Assembly: GCF_001438805.1 (NCBI RefSeq)
Contig: NZ_JQCF01000005.1
Span: 1 to 64,000, forward strand
Direction: 5' to 3'
Length of the DNA: 64,000 nucleotides
From: Companilactobacillus kimchiensis
GTDB lineage: Bacteria > Bacillota > Bacilli > Lactobacillales > Lactobacillaceae
The notes beneath the pieces were generated by a model. That model ran no database searches, was not told where the DNA came from, and worked only from the letters and a program-made list of their open reading frames with translations. A program made the translations under genes and the position numbers. This document shows, piece by piece, positions 50,438 through 60,441 of this stretch. How positions within the stretch are numbered: the first letter of the stretch is position 1; every line of letters starts with the position of its first letter.

Positions 50438-52132
50438 TTAGTTATTCATTAATTCATTCAATAATTCTTGTGCAGATTCATGTAAGCTATCTTTGGATTT
50501 GTCATAGCCCAAATGAGTATAAATTTCACCAACATAGATTTTATCTTGATAGAGTTTATTAAATACTTTATCGATAATTGGACGAGTCATTGCTTCCTCT
50601 TGAACAGGACCAAATGGATTGGCGAAGAATGTGGTACTCATACCAACTTCATCAGTTGTTCCAAGAGCTTTACGTTTTCCGGAGATAAAGGTTTCCTTAG
50701 CATGATTTTCATCAGGGAATTGATGCAAACCTATTTTAGCATCATAGTTATTAGCATAAACCCACATATCGATTTCATGATGTTCAACTACATGCTTGTA
50801 AGTGTTGGCTGGCAAGATGACTCGGGCATTTTTTAATTCTGGATTCAAGTAAATACCACGATCCATATTATTGAAGGCCACGGAACTACTCAAATCATCT
50901 AGGCGAACGAAAGCACCCGTTTCAGTACCTTGAGCATAGACGTTTCCCTCATCATCAAAAGCAAAACTACCCATATCATCAAAGATAGTTTCAATATTGA
51001 TGATTTTTTCATCGGCAATTTCTTGTAGAGCTTCAATTGATTCAGACTTTCCAGCACCAGAATCACCGAAGAAAACGACTGACTTAGTTTTTCCATTGGA
51101 GAAACTTATTCTAACCATTGAACCATGGATTGGCAAACGATTCTCATAAATCATGTGAAGGTTATGGACGGTCAAGCACATCTTCTTCATATAACCGAAG
51201 TAAGTTGTTTTGTCATTATAAGGAACTTCACCGACCCAGATATCATTTTCTTCATCATGATAATAATGACTGACGTCGCCTTCAGTTTTCTTGAGACCAA
51301 AGAGAATGATTTCATCGGGCTTTTGACCGGCGATACTGGCTTCATCAGCGACTTCAAATAAGTTGGCTAGTGCAATACCACTGACAAAATAATCACGTTG
51401 GAAGTAGATGAAAGCCAAACTTTCACCAATTTTAGCGGGGAAACAGTACCAGTCATTTTGAGTACCATCGAATTTAGCGATTGGATTGTCGGCAACGGCA
51501 CTGAAGACACCTTCACGCTTGTTACTCTTAGTGTGCATCATCATTGGTGGACGTAACATGATTGTATCCAAGAAACGAATGTTTTCCAGAGCCTGATATT
51601 TTTTTGGAGTATTCCATTTAATTGATTGTGTTAAAACGCAGGCATTAGTACCGGCGTTGATTTGACGATAAGTCCGATTAGGGAAACCTTGCAGTTTTTC
51701 CTCAATGGCCCGATATAAATGAAGGACGACTTCGTTATAACGGTTATCAATATTCATGAAATTACCTTTAACGATGTCACTGTTGTGTTTGTTGATCAGA
51801 GAAACTCTAAAGTATGACCGGTAGTATGAATAAAAATCTTCAATACTTTTAAGAATTAATTCTTTACCGTATTTTTCATAGGTAGGTTTATCATCAATTA
51901 GGATAGCCTTCAGGATATTGATGTAAGTATCACTTGATAGTCCCTCAACTTTGTTGGTTACAGCAAGTTGGCTTTCAGACAAATAAAGGTCAACTAGGTT
52001 ATGAAAACCTTGGCTGTTGACTAACTGAAAAATATCTTGAATATATTCCTCGTTATAGTTAATAACGGCAACTGATCGATTAGGATTAGCATAAAATGCC
52101 TTTGATTCAATAGCTTTGGATGAGTTTGACAT
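50438..52132 (-). CDS. PEPCK-like P-loop protein
   Basis: A 564-residue protein with FFGDSGAGKSES (P-loop at 356-363) followed by IFDDMGSFAFDDEGNVY. Phosphoenolpyruvate carboxykinase and HPr-kinase P-loops have the same build (GxSGxGKT). It is near the length of ATP-type PEPCK, but I do not see the catalytic Arg/Lys/His set with certainty, and the N-terminal 300 residues do not match textbook PEPCK. Similar proteins in lactobacilli are annotated as PEPCK-like; true activity is uncertain. It is a single minus-strand gene. Confidence 0.6.
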   Translation of the reverse strand: MSNSSKAIESKAFYANPNRSVAVINYNEEYIQDIFQLVNSQGFHNLVDLYLSESQLAVTNKVEGLSSDTYINILKAILIDDKPTYEKYGKELILKSIEDFYSYYRSYFRVSLINKHNSDIVKGNFMNIDNRYNEVVLHLYRAIEEKLQGFPNRTYRQINAGTNACVLTQSIKWNTPKKYQALENIRFLDTIMLRPPMMMHTKSNKREGVFSAVADNPIAKFDGTQNDWYCFPAKIGESLAFIYFQRDYFVSGIALANLFEVADEASIAGQKPDEIILFGLKKTEGDVSHYYHDEENDIWVGEVPYNDKTTYFGYMKKMCLTVHNLHMIYENRLPIHGSMVRISFSNGKTKSVVFFGDSGAGKSESIEALQEIADEKIINIETIFDDMGSFAFDDEGNVYAQGTETGAFVRLDDLSSSVAFNNMDRGIYLNPELKNARVILPANTYKHVVEHHEIDMWVYANNYDAKIGLHQFPDENHAKETFISGKRKALGTTDEVGMSTTFFANPFGPVQEEAMTRPIIDKVFNKLYQDKIYVGEIYTHLGYDKSKDSLHESAQELLNELMNN

Positions 52133-52338
52133 ACGTTAAAGATCTCCTTTCAAATTTGAACTTAGGTATCAGTTTATAGTATTTTTCAGTAAATCGGTAG
52201 TATAAATTAGAGATTATTTAATCTTTGAATTATTTAAAATTCTGCGGTTATTGACATATGGACATTTTAAAATGATTATTTAAAATTTTTCAAATAAAAA
52301 AATTATTTCATTAAATTATTTGTAATAATATAAAATGC

Positions 52339-52384
52339 AAAAAAATAACATCTTTGAAAGTTTATTTTCAAGGATGTTATTTTT
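52339..52384 (-). terminator. Terminator of the cystathionine lyase/synthase gene
   Basis: AATAACATC...GATGTTATT with an internal TTTGAAA/TTTCAAG extension and U-tract on the minus strand, 5 bp after the stop. Confidence 0.85.
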
Positions 52385-52388
52385 GTTT

Positions 52389-53546
<1,158 letters not shown>

Positions 53547-53554
53547 TTAGGCGT

Positions 53555-53588
53555 AAAAAAGGGTGCAAATCAAATTTGATTTGCACCC
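53555..53588 (-). terminator. Attenuator terminator in the cystathionine gene leader
   Basis: GGGTGCAAATC (53578-53588 on the minus strand) pairs with GATTTGCACCC (53561-53571) over a 6-nt loop and is followed by six U. The 5' arm GGGTGC is also part of the alternative antiterminator stem, so the two cannot form together. Confidence 0.9.
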
Positions 53589-53654
53589 TACGCGTGAATT
53601 ACTAACAGTCTAGCTTGATTTTAAATACTCAAACTGACAGCACGCATAGAATGC
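53583..53654 (-). promoter_or_regulatory. Antiterminator stem of the cysteine attenuator
   Basis: GCATTCTATGCGTG (53641-53654, minus strand) pairs along all 14 positions with CACGCGTAGGGTGC (53583-53596), allowing G-U pairs. The left arm lies inside the leader peptide gene, starting 5 nt after its third Cys codon. The right arm includes the first half of the terminator stem. A ribosome waiting at the Cys codons would leave the left arm free; one reaching the stop codon would cover it. Confidence 0.82.
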
Positions 53655-53698
53655 GAACTGCAACAACATGATGATGTTTGAGTTGTAAATAAAATCAT
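53621..53698 (-). CDS. Cysteine leader peptide
   Basis: A 25-residue leader peptide, MILFTTQTSSCCCSSHSM followed by RAVSLSI. Residues 11-13 are three consecutive Cys codons (TGT TGT TGC), very unlikely by chance. The ATG at 53698 has GGAGG 8 nt upstream, and the mRNA is driven by a consensus promoter at 53729-53757. It sits 93 bp upstream of the cystathionine gene with antiterminator and terminator between. It functions as a sensor of Cys-tRNA, not as a protein (inference from architecture). A longer frame back to 53827 is not supported. Confidence 0.8.
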   Translation of the reverse strand: MILFTTQTSSCCCSSHSMRAVSLSI

Positions 53699-53728
53699 AG
53701 CATTGTCCTCCAAGTAATTGATGAATTG

Positions 53729-53757
53729 AGAATATATTAATTTCTTTATTTTGTCAA
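53729..53757 (-). promoter_or_regulatory. Promoter of the cysteine-attenuated operon
   Basis: On the minus strand TTGACA (53752-53757), a 17-bp spacer and TATTCT (53729-53734) form a near-perfect vegetative promoter. Transcription would start about 24 bp before the leader peptide ATG. Confidence 0.75.
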
Positions 53758-53810
53758 ATAAATTTTCTCGCCGTGTTGACTGAATAAAGGTTCTTTCTGA
53801 TGTTCGGTTA

Positions 53811-53884
53811 AAAATCCCGCCTTCCACAACAAAGTTGATTTTACTGCTGAGCCAATCGGCTTTGTTGTTCCAGACTAGATAGCT
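53811..53884 (+). repeat. Dispersed intergenic element, copy C (short form)
   Basis: A short copy without hairpins 2 and 3. CGCCTTCCACAACAAAG then TTACTGCTGAGCCAATCGGC and TTGTTCCAGACTAGATAGC match copy B's ends. The outer stem is ACAACAAAGTTGATT (53826-53840) with AATCGGCTTTGTTGT (53854-53868). Its sequence differs from copies A and B but is fully paired with G-U, supporting selection on structure. Confidence 0.65.
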
Positions 53885-53949
53885 GGTTGATTGTTATTAA
53901 TTTAAAATAAAAATCACACCACATTATTGTGAATCCCTTAATTGCTGTT

Positions 53950-54609
53950 TTAATTCAACATTTGGTTGTAGCTAGTGACAGTGTTTTTGCCGTTATCACG
54001 AGTCATCTTTGTTAGACTAGAGTTTCTGGGGCTGACCGTTACGTCAAAGTTACCGTCGTTATAACGGTCAGTAATTGAACGAATTGTTGTTCCATGGGAA
54101 ACTAGTAAGATTTTATCACCATCTTTGGCGATTTTATCCAATTTAGCGAAACCACTATCAACACGGGTCCAGTATTCTTCAGCATTTTCAGCATCGTGGA
54201 ATGGATCAGCTTCTTTCATGAAATCTTTGGTAGCGTCCATGCCGTGTTTGGCGATGATTTCTGCAAATGTTTTGGCACCATGTGGTTGTCCCACCATGAA
54301 CCAGGCTTCAGGAGAATTCATACCTTCGTAATAACCGTAGAATTCTTCTCGAAATTCCATCATTTTTTGGGGCACTAGTTTATCGTGGTTGATGTTTTCA
54401 TCAACAATCATTTTACAAGTGTCAATTGCTCGTCTGGCATCTGATGAAAAAGCAGCAGCAAAGTCAACATCTTTCAAAGCCTTAGCAGCTTGTTGGGCTA
54501 CTTCAACACCTTCTGGAGCAAGGGGAGTATCAGACCAACCTTGCATTTTGTTGTAACGATTGAACCAAGTCCGTCCATGACGAACTAAGTAAATTTGGTA
54601 TTTTGCCAT
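53950..54609 (-). CDS. Histidine phosphatase (phosphoglycerate mutase-like)
   Basis: A 219-residue member with VRHGRTWFNRYNKMQGWSD at the N-terminus, SSDARRAIDT, and second His in VSHGTTIRS. GpmB/PhoE-type rather than glycolytic. It is 47 bp downstream of a close paralogue on the same strand, so the two probably arose by tandem duplication and may be cotranscribed. The substrate is unknown. Confidence 0.85.
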   Translation of the reverse strand: MAKYQIYLVRHGRTWFNRYNKMQGWSDTPLAPEGVEVAQQAAKALKDVDFAAAFSSDARRAIDTCKMIVDENINHDKLVPQKMMEFREEFYGYYEGMNSPEAWFMVGQPHGAKTFAEIIAKHGMDATKDFMKEADPFHDAENAEEYWTRVDSGFAKLDKIAKDGDKILLVSHGTTIRSITDRYNDGNFDVTVSPRNSSLTKMTRDNGKNTVTSYNQMLN

Positions 54610-54655
54610 CAGTAAATGAAATCCTCCTCAATGTATGTAATTTAATCTTACTACA

Positions 54656-55306
54656 CTAAATAAGTGATTGATTGTACTTGGTAACTTTATTGACACCATT
54701 GTCGCGTTCCAAAAGCGTCAAACTAGCATTTGCAGGAATATCATTTAATTCAATATCATCGGTTTTGTAGCGATAGGCTAGACCTAAAATAGTAATACTA
54801 TGGGTGACTAATAAAATTTTGTCACCATCTTTAGCAACTTGATCGATTTTCTTAAAACCACGTTCAATGCGATTCCAATACTCTTCAGCATTTTCGGCGT
54901 CATGAAGTGGATCGGCATCCTTAACGAAATCCATCGTGGCATCAAAACCATATTTTTTAACAATATCTCCAAAATTTCTGGCGTGATGTGGTTTACCAAT
55001 AGCAAACCATGATTCATCAATACTACGACCCTCAAAATAACCATAGAATTGTTCCCTGAATTCAGCCAATTCTTGAGGAGCTAGATGATTTTTATTTCTT
55101 CTGGTAATAATTCGGCAAGTGTCGACAGCTCGCTTCATGTCGGAAGTCATTGCTGCAGCAAAATCAACGTTTTTCAAAGCTTCGGCAGCTTTTTGAGCGA
55201 CCTCAACACCCTCATTAGTTAAAGGAGTATCGGACCAACCTTGCATTTTTTCATATTCGTTGTACCAAGTTCTACCATGTCTCACTAAATAAATTTGATA
55301 TGCCAT
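54656..55306 (-). CDS. Histidine phosphatase (tandem paralogue)
   Basis: A 216-residue copy of the gene at 53950, with VRHGRTWYNEYEKMQGWSD and second His in VTHSITILG. Most of the sequence aligns with its neighbour (PLHDAENAEEYWNRIERGF against PFHDAENAEEYWTRVDSGF). AGGAGG lies a few bases before the ATG. Role unknown. Confidence 0.85.
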   Translation of the reverse strand: MAYQIYLVRHGRTWYNEYEKMQGWSDTPLTNEGVEVAQKAAEALKNVDFAAAMTSDMKRAVDTCRIITRRNKNHLAPQELAEFREQFYGYFEGRSIDESWFAIGKPHHARNFGDIVKKYGFDATMDFVKDADPLHDAENAEEYWNRIERGFKKIDQVAKDGDKILLVTHSITILGLAYRYKTDDIELNDIPANASLTLLERDNGVNKVTKYNQSLI

Positions 55307-55418
55307 TAAATTACGCCTCCTAGTAGGATCAGTTTACTATAAAAGTAAGCGTATCCTTAGGGATTTGGCTTACGATTGTGTAAAGTAATCTTATTGAGAG
55401 AATTTGGAGGTAGTTATT

Positions 55419-56039
55419 ATGAAAGTAGCTGTTATTGGTGCCAATGGTAAAGAGGGTTCTTTGATTGTTAAAGAGGCTTTGAGTCGGGGTCTAGACGTAA
55501 CTTCAATTGTTCGTGATGCTAAAAAATCACCTACCGAAAAATATTTGGTAAGAGATATTTATAGTTTAAAAGCTGAGGATATTAAGGATTTTGATGTCTT
55601 AGTGGATGCTTTAGGATTCTTTGGCCCAATGGTTAAGGAATACGTTCCTGCCACAGAGCATTTAATTGAGATTTTAAAAGATAGTCAAACTAGATTGTTA
55701 GTTGTTGGTGGCGCTGGTTCATTGTTTGTTGATGAAGCTCAGACAAAACAACTTTACCAACAATCTGATTTCCCTGAAGCGGTTAAACCTTTAAGTGAAG
55801 AAATGGGTAAATCATTGGATATTTTGCGGGACAGTACACTTGATTGGACTTTTATCAGCCCTGCAGCAATGTTTGATGCAACAGGTGCTAGAACAGGTAA
55901 GTATGTCTTAGCAGGCGAAGTATTAACTTTTGACGCTAACGGTAAGAGTGAGATCAGTTATGCTGACTTTGCCATTGCGATGGTTGATGAAATTGTTGAT
56001 GCTAAACATTCGAAAGAGCGCATTAGCGTCAGATGGTAG
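55419..56039 (+). CDS. NAD(P)-binding oxidoreductase (atypical SDR)
   Basis: A 206-residue protein from ATG 55419 (GGAGG 8 nt upstream; the earlier TTG lies on it). The nucleotide-binding motif VIGANGKEGSLIV is at the N-terminus, then LLVVGGAGSLF and TFISPAAMFD. It is an NmrA/YwnB-like flavin reductase or epimerase-type fold. It lies 7 bp upstream of a flavodoxin gene, which suggests a redox pair. Confidence 0.82.
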   Translation: MKVAVIGANGKEGSLIVKEALSRGLDVTSIVRDAKKSPTEKYLVRDIYSLKAEDIKDFDVLVDALGFFGPMVKEYVPATEHLIEILKDSQTRLLVVGGAGSLFVDEAQTKQLYQQSDFPEAVKPLSEEMGKSLDILRDSTLDWTFISPAAMFDATGARTGKYVLAGEVLTFDANGKSEISYADFAIAMVDEIVDAKHSKERISVRW

Positions 56040-56046
56040 GTAGAAT

Positions 56047-56487
56047 ATGAAGATACTTTTAACATATACCAGTATGACTGGTCGTAATAAAAAGCTTGCC
56101 AAATACTTGGCTGATTATTTAGAAAAAAATGGGGCTGAAGTTACCTTGCAAGAGATGATTGATGCTGATGCTTTTGAATTAGTGAATTATGATGCTTTGA
56201 TCGTTGATACGTATACTTATCACGATGGTGAAGTGCCTGATGAAGCACAGGATTTCTTTGATGATCTAAAAGACGTTGATTTAGAGGGTACTAAATTTGC
56301 TGTTTTAGGATCAAGTTCGAAGGATCATTTACACTTTGGTCGTGCAGTTGATTACTTTACGATGGAATTAAATTCTAGCAATGGTGAGCAAGTTGCCGAT
56401 TCTGTGAAAATCGATAAGGATCCTGATGCTGATGATTTGAAGCGAGTGGATATGCTTGGCGATAATGTTTTGAAGAGTTTGAAATAA
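56047..56487 (+). CDS. Flavodoxin
   Basis: A 146-residue flavodoxin. The FMN phosphate loop TYTSMTGRNKKLA (residues 6-18), YDALIVDTYTYHDGEVPD and LGSSSKDHLHFG loops are present. It carries electrons to unknown partners. It is co-directional with the SDR-like gene and ends at a clear terminator. Confidence 0.88.
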   Translation: MKILLTYTSMTGRNKKLAKYLADYLEKNGAEVTLQEMIDADAFELVNYDALIVDTYTYHDGEVPDEAQDFFDDLKDVDLEGTKFAVLGSSSKDHLHFGRAVDYFTMELNSSNGEQVADSVKIDKDPDADDLKRVDMLGDNVLKSLK

Positions 56488-56494
56488 AATATTG

Positions 56495-56533
56495 ATGGTT
56501 TGAGTTGGTTAGTCCAGTTCAAACCATTTTTTT
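56495..56533 (+). terminator. Terminator of the flavodoxin operon
   Basis: ATGGTTTGA pairs with TTCAAACCAT over a 14-nt loop, followed by seven T. Confidence 0.8.
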
Positions 56534-56597
56534 GTCTTGTTTGGGAACAAAATATTCGATAACATTAGTGTGAAAACAATTACAGGGGGTCAAGGGG

Positions 56598-57263
56598 ATG
56601 ACTGGATTTATTGGACTATTGTCCTTGATTGCGATTATTTATTATGCAGTCAAATTGTTCAAGAAACGTAAGATTGCAACTTTGAAAAAACGCTATCGAA
56701 TTGGATTGATTATTAGTGCTGTGATATTTATTTTTGCTGTGGGGATTGATAGTGGTCATAAGAAGACTGAGAAACAAGCTGACAGTTCTAATACAACAAA
56801 GGTAGTAAAAAAGACAGAGTATGTAGGTAAAGAGAAGTACAATATTGCTAAAAAGGAAAATGTCGCTCTAATAGCTAAGAAGAAAAAGTTAGTTAAACAA
56901 GAGGACAAGCTCCAAGAACAAAAGGATCAAATTACAGTTGATGCCGCCGCCGCTCAACAAAAAGCCAAGGATGATCAAGCTGCCGCTCAGAAACAACAAG
57001 AAGAGCAGGCTAAAGCGGCCAAAAAGCAACAGGAACAAGCGCAACAAACCCAAGCACAGTCGTCACAAGCAACATCACAAACAACATCACAAACTAAGGG
57101 TGATATGAATACTGGTGATACTGGGACTGTTGTTGGGAATTCGCAATCTCATATTTATCATGTACCAGGTCAACGGGGATATAATATGAATTCATCAAAT
57201 GCGGTTTATTTCAATAATGAACAAGATGCTATCAATGCAGGCTATAGGAGGTCAAAAGTATAA
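56598..57263 (+). CDS. Membrane-anchored coiled-coil protein linked to the nuclease
   Basis: A 221-residue protein with two N-terminal helices (to about residue 52), then a Lys/Gln/Ala-rich coiled coil (80-165). The C-terminal module contains SHIYHVPGQRGYN and VYFNNEQDAINAGYRRSK. That last part resembles a small metal-binding domain often beside secreted nucleases, where YHxPxCxxYN has a Cys; here the position is Gln. It overlaps the nuclease gene by one base, so the two are translated together. Confidence 0.65.
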   Translation: MTGFIGLLSLIAIIYYAVKLFKKRKIATLKKRYRIGLIISAVIFIFAVGIDSGHKKTEKQADSSNTTKVVKKTEYVGKEKYNIAKKENVALIAKKKKLVKQEDKLQEQKDQITVDAAAAQQKAKDDQAAAQKQQEEQAKAAKKQQEQAQQTQAQSSQATSQTTSQTKGDMNTGDTGTVVGNSQSHIYHVPGQRGYNMNSSNAVYFNNEQDAINAGYRRSKV

Positions 57264-58093
57264 TGAAAAAGTTAGCAAGATTAATGGTACTTTTAGCCGT
57301 AGTTCCTTCTATGGCATTGGTAAATGATTCTGGTTCAGTAGTAGCTAGTGAAAAAAGCGAAACCGTTAAGAATTATTCATACCAAACAAAAACCAAGAAG
57401 ATAGTAACTAAGAATAAAAAATTAAAGAAGTCTATTACCAAACTACAACAACAGATTGCTGATGATCAAAAGTATATCGATGAACATACCAACAAACAGA
57501 ATCAAACAGCTAGTAATACTGATGTAGCGAACCTTGATTACAATGGTACTCAAGAGATTATTGTTAATAATAATGATCCCAAGTTTAGTCAGGATGATTT
57601 GAGTACAACAAAAGGTGCTTGGCAACAATATGGTGAGTTGGATAATCTAAATCGAGTCAGTGCTGCGAATGCTTTGTTGAATGTATCATTAATGCCAACA
57701 GCTAAACGAGCACCTTTGAACTGGAATCCAACGGGCTGGCACAACAAAAAGATTAGTTCAGGTTGGTTATATAATCGTAGCCATTTGATTGGTTATCAAT
57801 TAACAGGACAGAATAATAATCCTAAGAATTTGATGACAGGAACGCGTTCATTAAATAGTCCAGAGATGTTAGCACATGAAATGGATGTTGCTTATTATTT
57901 GAAACAAAGTAGTTCAAATTATATTAGGTATCGCGTTACACCAGTCTTTCGTGGGGATGAATTATTACCACGGGGAGTGCAAATGGAAGCTCAATCTATT
58001 GGTAATAATTCAGTTCATTTTAATGTTTATATTTTTAATGTTGAATCTGGAGTTACCTTAAATTATACAGATGGTACTAGTCAGATTGGTTAA
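57263..58093 (+). CDS. Secreted DNA/RNA non-specific endonuclease (EndA/NucA type)
   Basis: A 276-residue nuclease with a signal peptide, a coiled region (residues 40-75) and a C-terminal endonuclease domain. The catalytic motif is NRSHLIGYQLTGQNNNPKNL near residue 171, the DRGH-type His in the variant NRSH. It resembles DNA-entry nucleases of streptococci and lactobacilli, which cut DNA at the cell surface in competence or nutrition. It is coupled to the membrane protein upstream. Confidence 0.83.
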   Translation: MKKLARLMVLLAVVPSMALVNDSGSVVASEKSETVKNYSYQTKTKKIVTKNKKLKKSITKLQQQIADDQKYIDEHTNKQNQTASNTDVANLDYNGTQEIIVNNNDPKFSQDDLSTTKGAWQQYGELDNLNRVSAANALLNVSLMPTAKRAPLNWNPTGWHNKKISSGWLYNRSHLIGYQLTGQNNNPKNLMTGTRSLNSPEMLAHEMDVAYYLKQSSSNYIRYRVTPVFRGDELLPRGVQMEAQSIGNNSVHFNVYIFNVESGVTLNYTDGTSQIG

Positions 58094-58104
58094 ATTATAG
58101 ATTA

Positions 58105-58140
58105 ATGGGATTATTATCCTGTCGCTACAGACTAGCTATT
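58105..58140 (+). repeat. Dispersed intergenic element, copy E (deleted)
   Basis: Left end GGGATTATTATCCTG is joined directly to TCGCTACAGACTAGCTATTT, the right end of the element. The core is missing. With the following terminator it matches the gap at 50057-50300. Confidence 0.55.
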
Positions 58141-58181
58141 TGTTTTTATCAATGTAAAACATTCTTAGAATATATCGATGA

Positions 58182-58219
58182 CAAAAGCCATACCAATTTA
58201 AATTTGGTATGGCTTTTGT
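58182..58219. terminator. Bidirectional terminator (shared sequence with 50228)
   Basis: ACAAAAGCCATACCAA with its complement, 16 bp. It serves the nuclease gene and the convergent surface protein gene. The flanks (ATATATCGATGA before, ATTTTTGACT after) are repeated at 50228. Confidence 0.85.
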
Positions 58220-58268
58220 CATTTTATTTTTGACTGACTGACAAATATCGAAATTCTAGTCAGTTTAG

Positions 58269-60251
58269 TTAAATACTATCTTCAAAACTCCAATTTAGGG
58301 TAGTAGAATATTTGCCGCCCTTTAAATAATTGTCATTGATATGGAGTAGAAGACCGTCTTTTTTGTCCCAGTCAATAGATTCTAATGCTGTGCCAACGTC
58401 AGTTTGGTAAATTGGTGTTTTACTGTTGAGAATATCAGAGTGATTGCCACTATCGTAATAACGCAAACTTGCTGCTAGGACATCACCATTATCGTTGATC
58501 ATCTCACCATTTTGAGTTACAAAAACTTTGAGGGATTTCTTTTCGCGACGATCATCATTAACATTGATCATACTATTAGGTGAGTTTAATGTATCGGGTC
58601 GGTATTTGAGGGTGCTTTTACTAAAAGCTGAAATTGATCCAAAATCAATGTCTTCAATTTTAGGAAAAATTTTATTTGTGATGTAGTCGATTCTTTCATC
58701 AGTAGCTTCGTTACGATAAACTTCACCGTCATGATTCACCCCATAAACGTAGGAATTGAAGGAGAATTCTTTCTTGGCAGTGATGTCAGGTGCAGTGGTA
58801 TTTACGACAATGTCCTTGCTAACATCAGGATTAAGATCTCCCACGGTTAGAATGAGATTATCAGAGCCCGTGTCAGAGTCGGGAATGATTTGATAGTCAT
58901 CAGTAGTCAATTCCTCACCAGCAACTTCAACACTGTTGACCTTGGTTCCAGGTAACATTGGGATGACATAATAGCCATCTTTTAAAACACCGTCATCACT
59001 CTTGTTGATCAGATTATCGTAATAGGTAATATTATCATCACCAGTAGAATCGATCAGATGTTGATCGGTATTATCTTGATGTTGATAGGTATTGTTAATT
59101 AATTTATTGGTAATTTCAATATCAGGTTTACTTGAAGGGATGACTGTTAGCTTAGCTTTGTTTGACGTAATAGTTTTCGTTATCTTGCTTGTTGAGAAAG
59201 TAATAATAGCTTGGAAATATGAACCATCATCAGCCATTGTTGTTGCAGGTGTGGTATAGAAGGTTTCGTCGCCACTCGATACTTTGACCCCCTTAGAAGC
59301 GCCTGGGGCATATTTATACCAGTCAATGGTGACAGTTCCATTACCATCGTCGTCATCCCCATCGGCATCGCCACCAGTATCTCCAAGCAAAGTAAAGGTA
59401 GCAGACTCTCCGGAATCAACAGTTTGGTCATCTAAACCACCACCAATTATAATGTCCTCATCATCCTGAACTGATGTGCCATCTTTATTGGTAAAAGTAC
59501 CAGTAACACGAACAGTTCCTGAAATAGATTTGTTGTTGGCAGTCACCATTCCGTTTTCATCAATTGTTGCAAGGGTAGTATTATCTACGGACCAAGTAAT
59601 ATCACCAGTGGCATTGGCTGGTGTTGGTATGGCATGAGCGTAAGTAGTATTAGATAATTGATCACTGGTGTTATATAGGTACTTATCATCAACGGTAACG
59701 TCTAATTTGAGTGCATTAACTGCTTCAGGTAAAGTATGAACAGCTGCTACGTTTGAGTAGATGTGAGTTTTAAAACCCAGCCATCCAGTCAAATAAGTAT
59801 AGTATTGGGTATCTAATTGATACCAAACTGTTCCTACTTTATTAGGAGTTACTGTAAAATTTTTTCTGTAACCACCATCACCTTTGGATACAGGAGACCA
59901 GTTTTTACCATCAGTTGATTGTGACCAACGAAAATGTTCACCGTCAAAGATACCCAAAATAACGTTCCAAACAGATCTACCAGCATCGGTTCTTAAAGTA
60001 ACCGGTGAATCAACGACGGTATAATAGTCTGGATTGGGCTGAAGTCCATAACCATTTGTCATCCAAATGCCCAGGAATTTTTTAGGTGGGGCGTGGGGTT
60101 TATTTGGTGGAATAACAACGACTTCATCATCAATTGCACGGGCTATTTGTTGTTCTCGGGAGTAGGTAAGAGTAATTAGTATCAAGGGAACTAATATTAA
60201 TAAGAGCGATTTAATTACTTTTTGGAAACCTTTGCTTTTTTTATTCTTCAT
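58269..60251 (-). CDS. Large surface protein with Ig-like domain, WxL-like end
   Basis: A 660-residue protein from ATG 60251 (GGAGG upstream; a longer frame is rejected). A membrane-crossing signal (SLLLILVPLILITLTY) precedes a long extracellular part: a WSQSTDGKNWSPV segment, a Big_2-like Ig domain (ITWSVDNTTLATIDENGMVT, VRVTGTFT), an acidic run GDADGDDDDGNG, a second Ig-like stretch and a C-terminal domain. The last part (GGKYSTTLNWSFEDS) resembles WxL domains that bind peptidoglycan, but the full WxL motif pair is not clear. It probably sits on the cell wall. Confidence 0.72.
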   Translation of the reverse strand: MKNKKSKGFQKVIKSLLLILVPLILITLTYSREQQIARAIDDEVVVIPPNKPHAPPKKFLGIWMTNGYGLQPNPDYYTVVDSPVTLRTDAGRSVWNVILGIFDGEHFRWSQSTDGKNWSPVSKGDGGYRKNFTVTPNKVGTVWYQLDTQYYTYLTGWLGFKTHIYSNVAAVHTLPEAVNALKLDVTVDDKYLYNTSDQLSNTTYAHAIPTPANATGDITWSVDNTTLATIDENGMVTANNKSISGTVRVTGTFTNKDGTSVQDDEDIIIGGGLDDQTVDSGESATFTLLGDTGGDADGDDDDGNGTVTIDWYKYAPGASKGVKVSSGDETFYTTPATTMADDGSYFQAIITFSTSKITKTITSNKAKLTVIPSSKPDIEITNKLINNTYQHQDNTDQHLIDSTGDDNITYYDNLINKSDDGVLKDGYYVIPMLPGTKVNSVEVAGEELTTDDYQIIPDSDTGSDNLILTVGDLNPDVSKDIVVNTTAPDITAKKEFSFNSYVYGVNHDGEVYRNEATDERIDYITNKIFPKIEDIDFGSISAFSKSTLKYRPDTLNSPNSMINVNDDRREKKSLKVFVTQNGEMINDNGDVLAASLRYYDSGNHSDILNSKTPIYQTDVGTALESIDWDKKDGLLLHINDNYLKGGKYSTTLNWSFEDSI

Positions 60252-60441
60252 AACGTGACCTCCGAGTACTGGGCACCATAAGTGTACAGGAGGATGTTTA
60301 AACAATTATATTGTTTTATGCAAATTATTTTATTTAAATTTGAATATATTGATTAAAATCAATCGATATATTGAATTTTTGGGATATATTTTATTTGTTT
60401 ACATAATGTATACATTAAAGAATAACGACACTAGCGATTGT

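Noticed and set aside
53621-53827. Reading the cysteine leader as a 68-residue protein
   Set aside because: The upstream part has no ribosome binding site and crosses the promoter and repeat copy C; GGAGG points to the short peptide.
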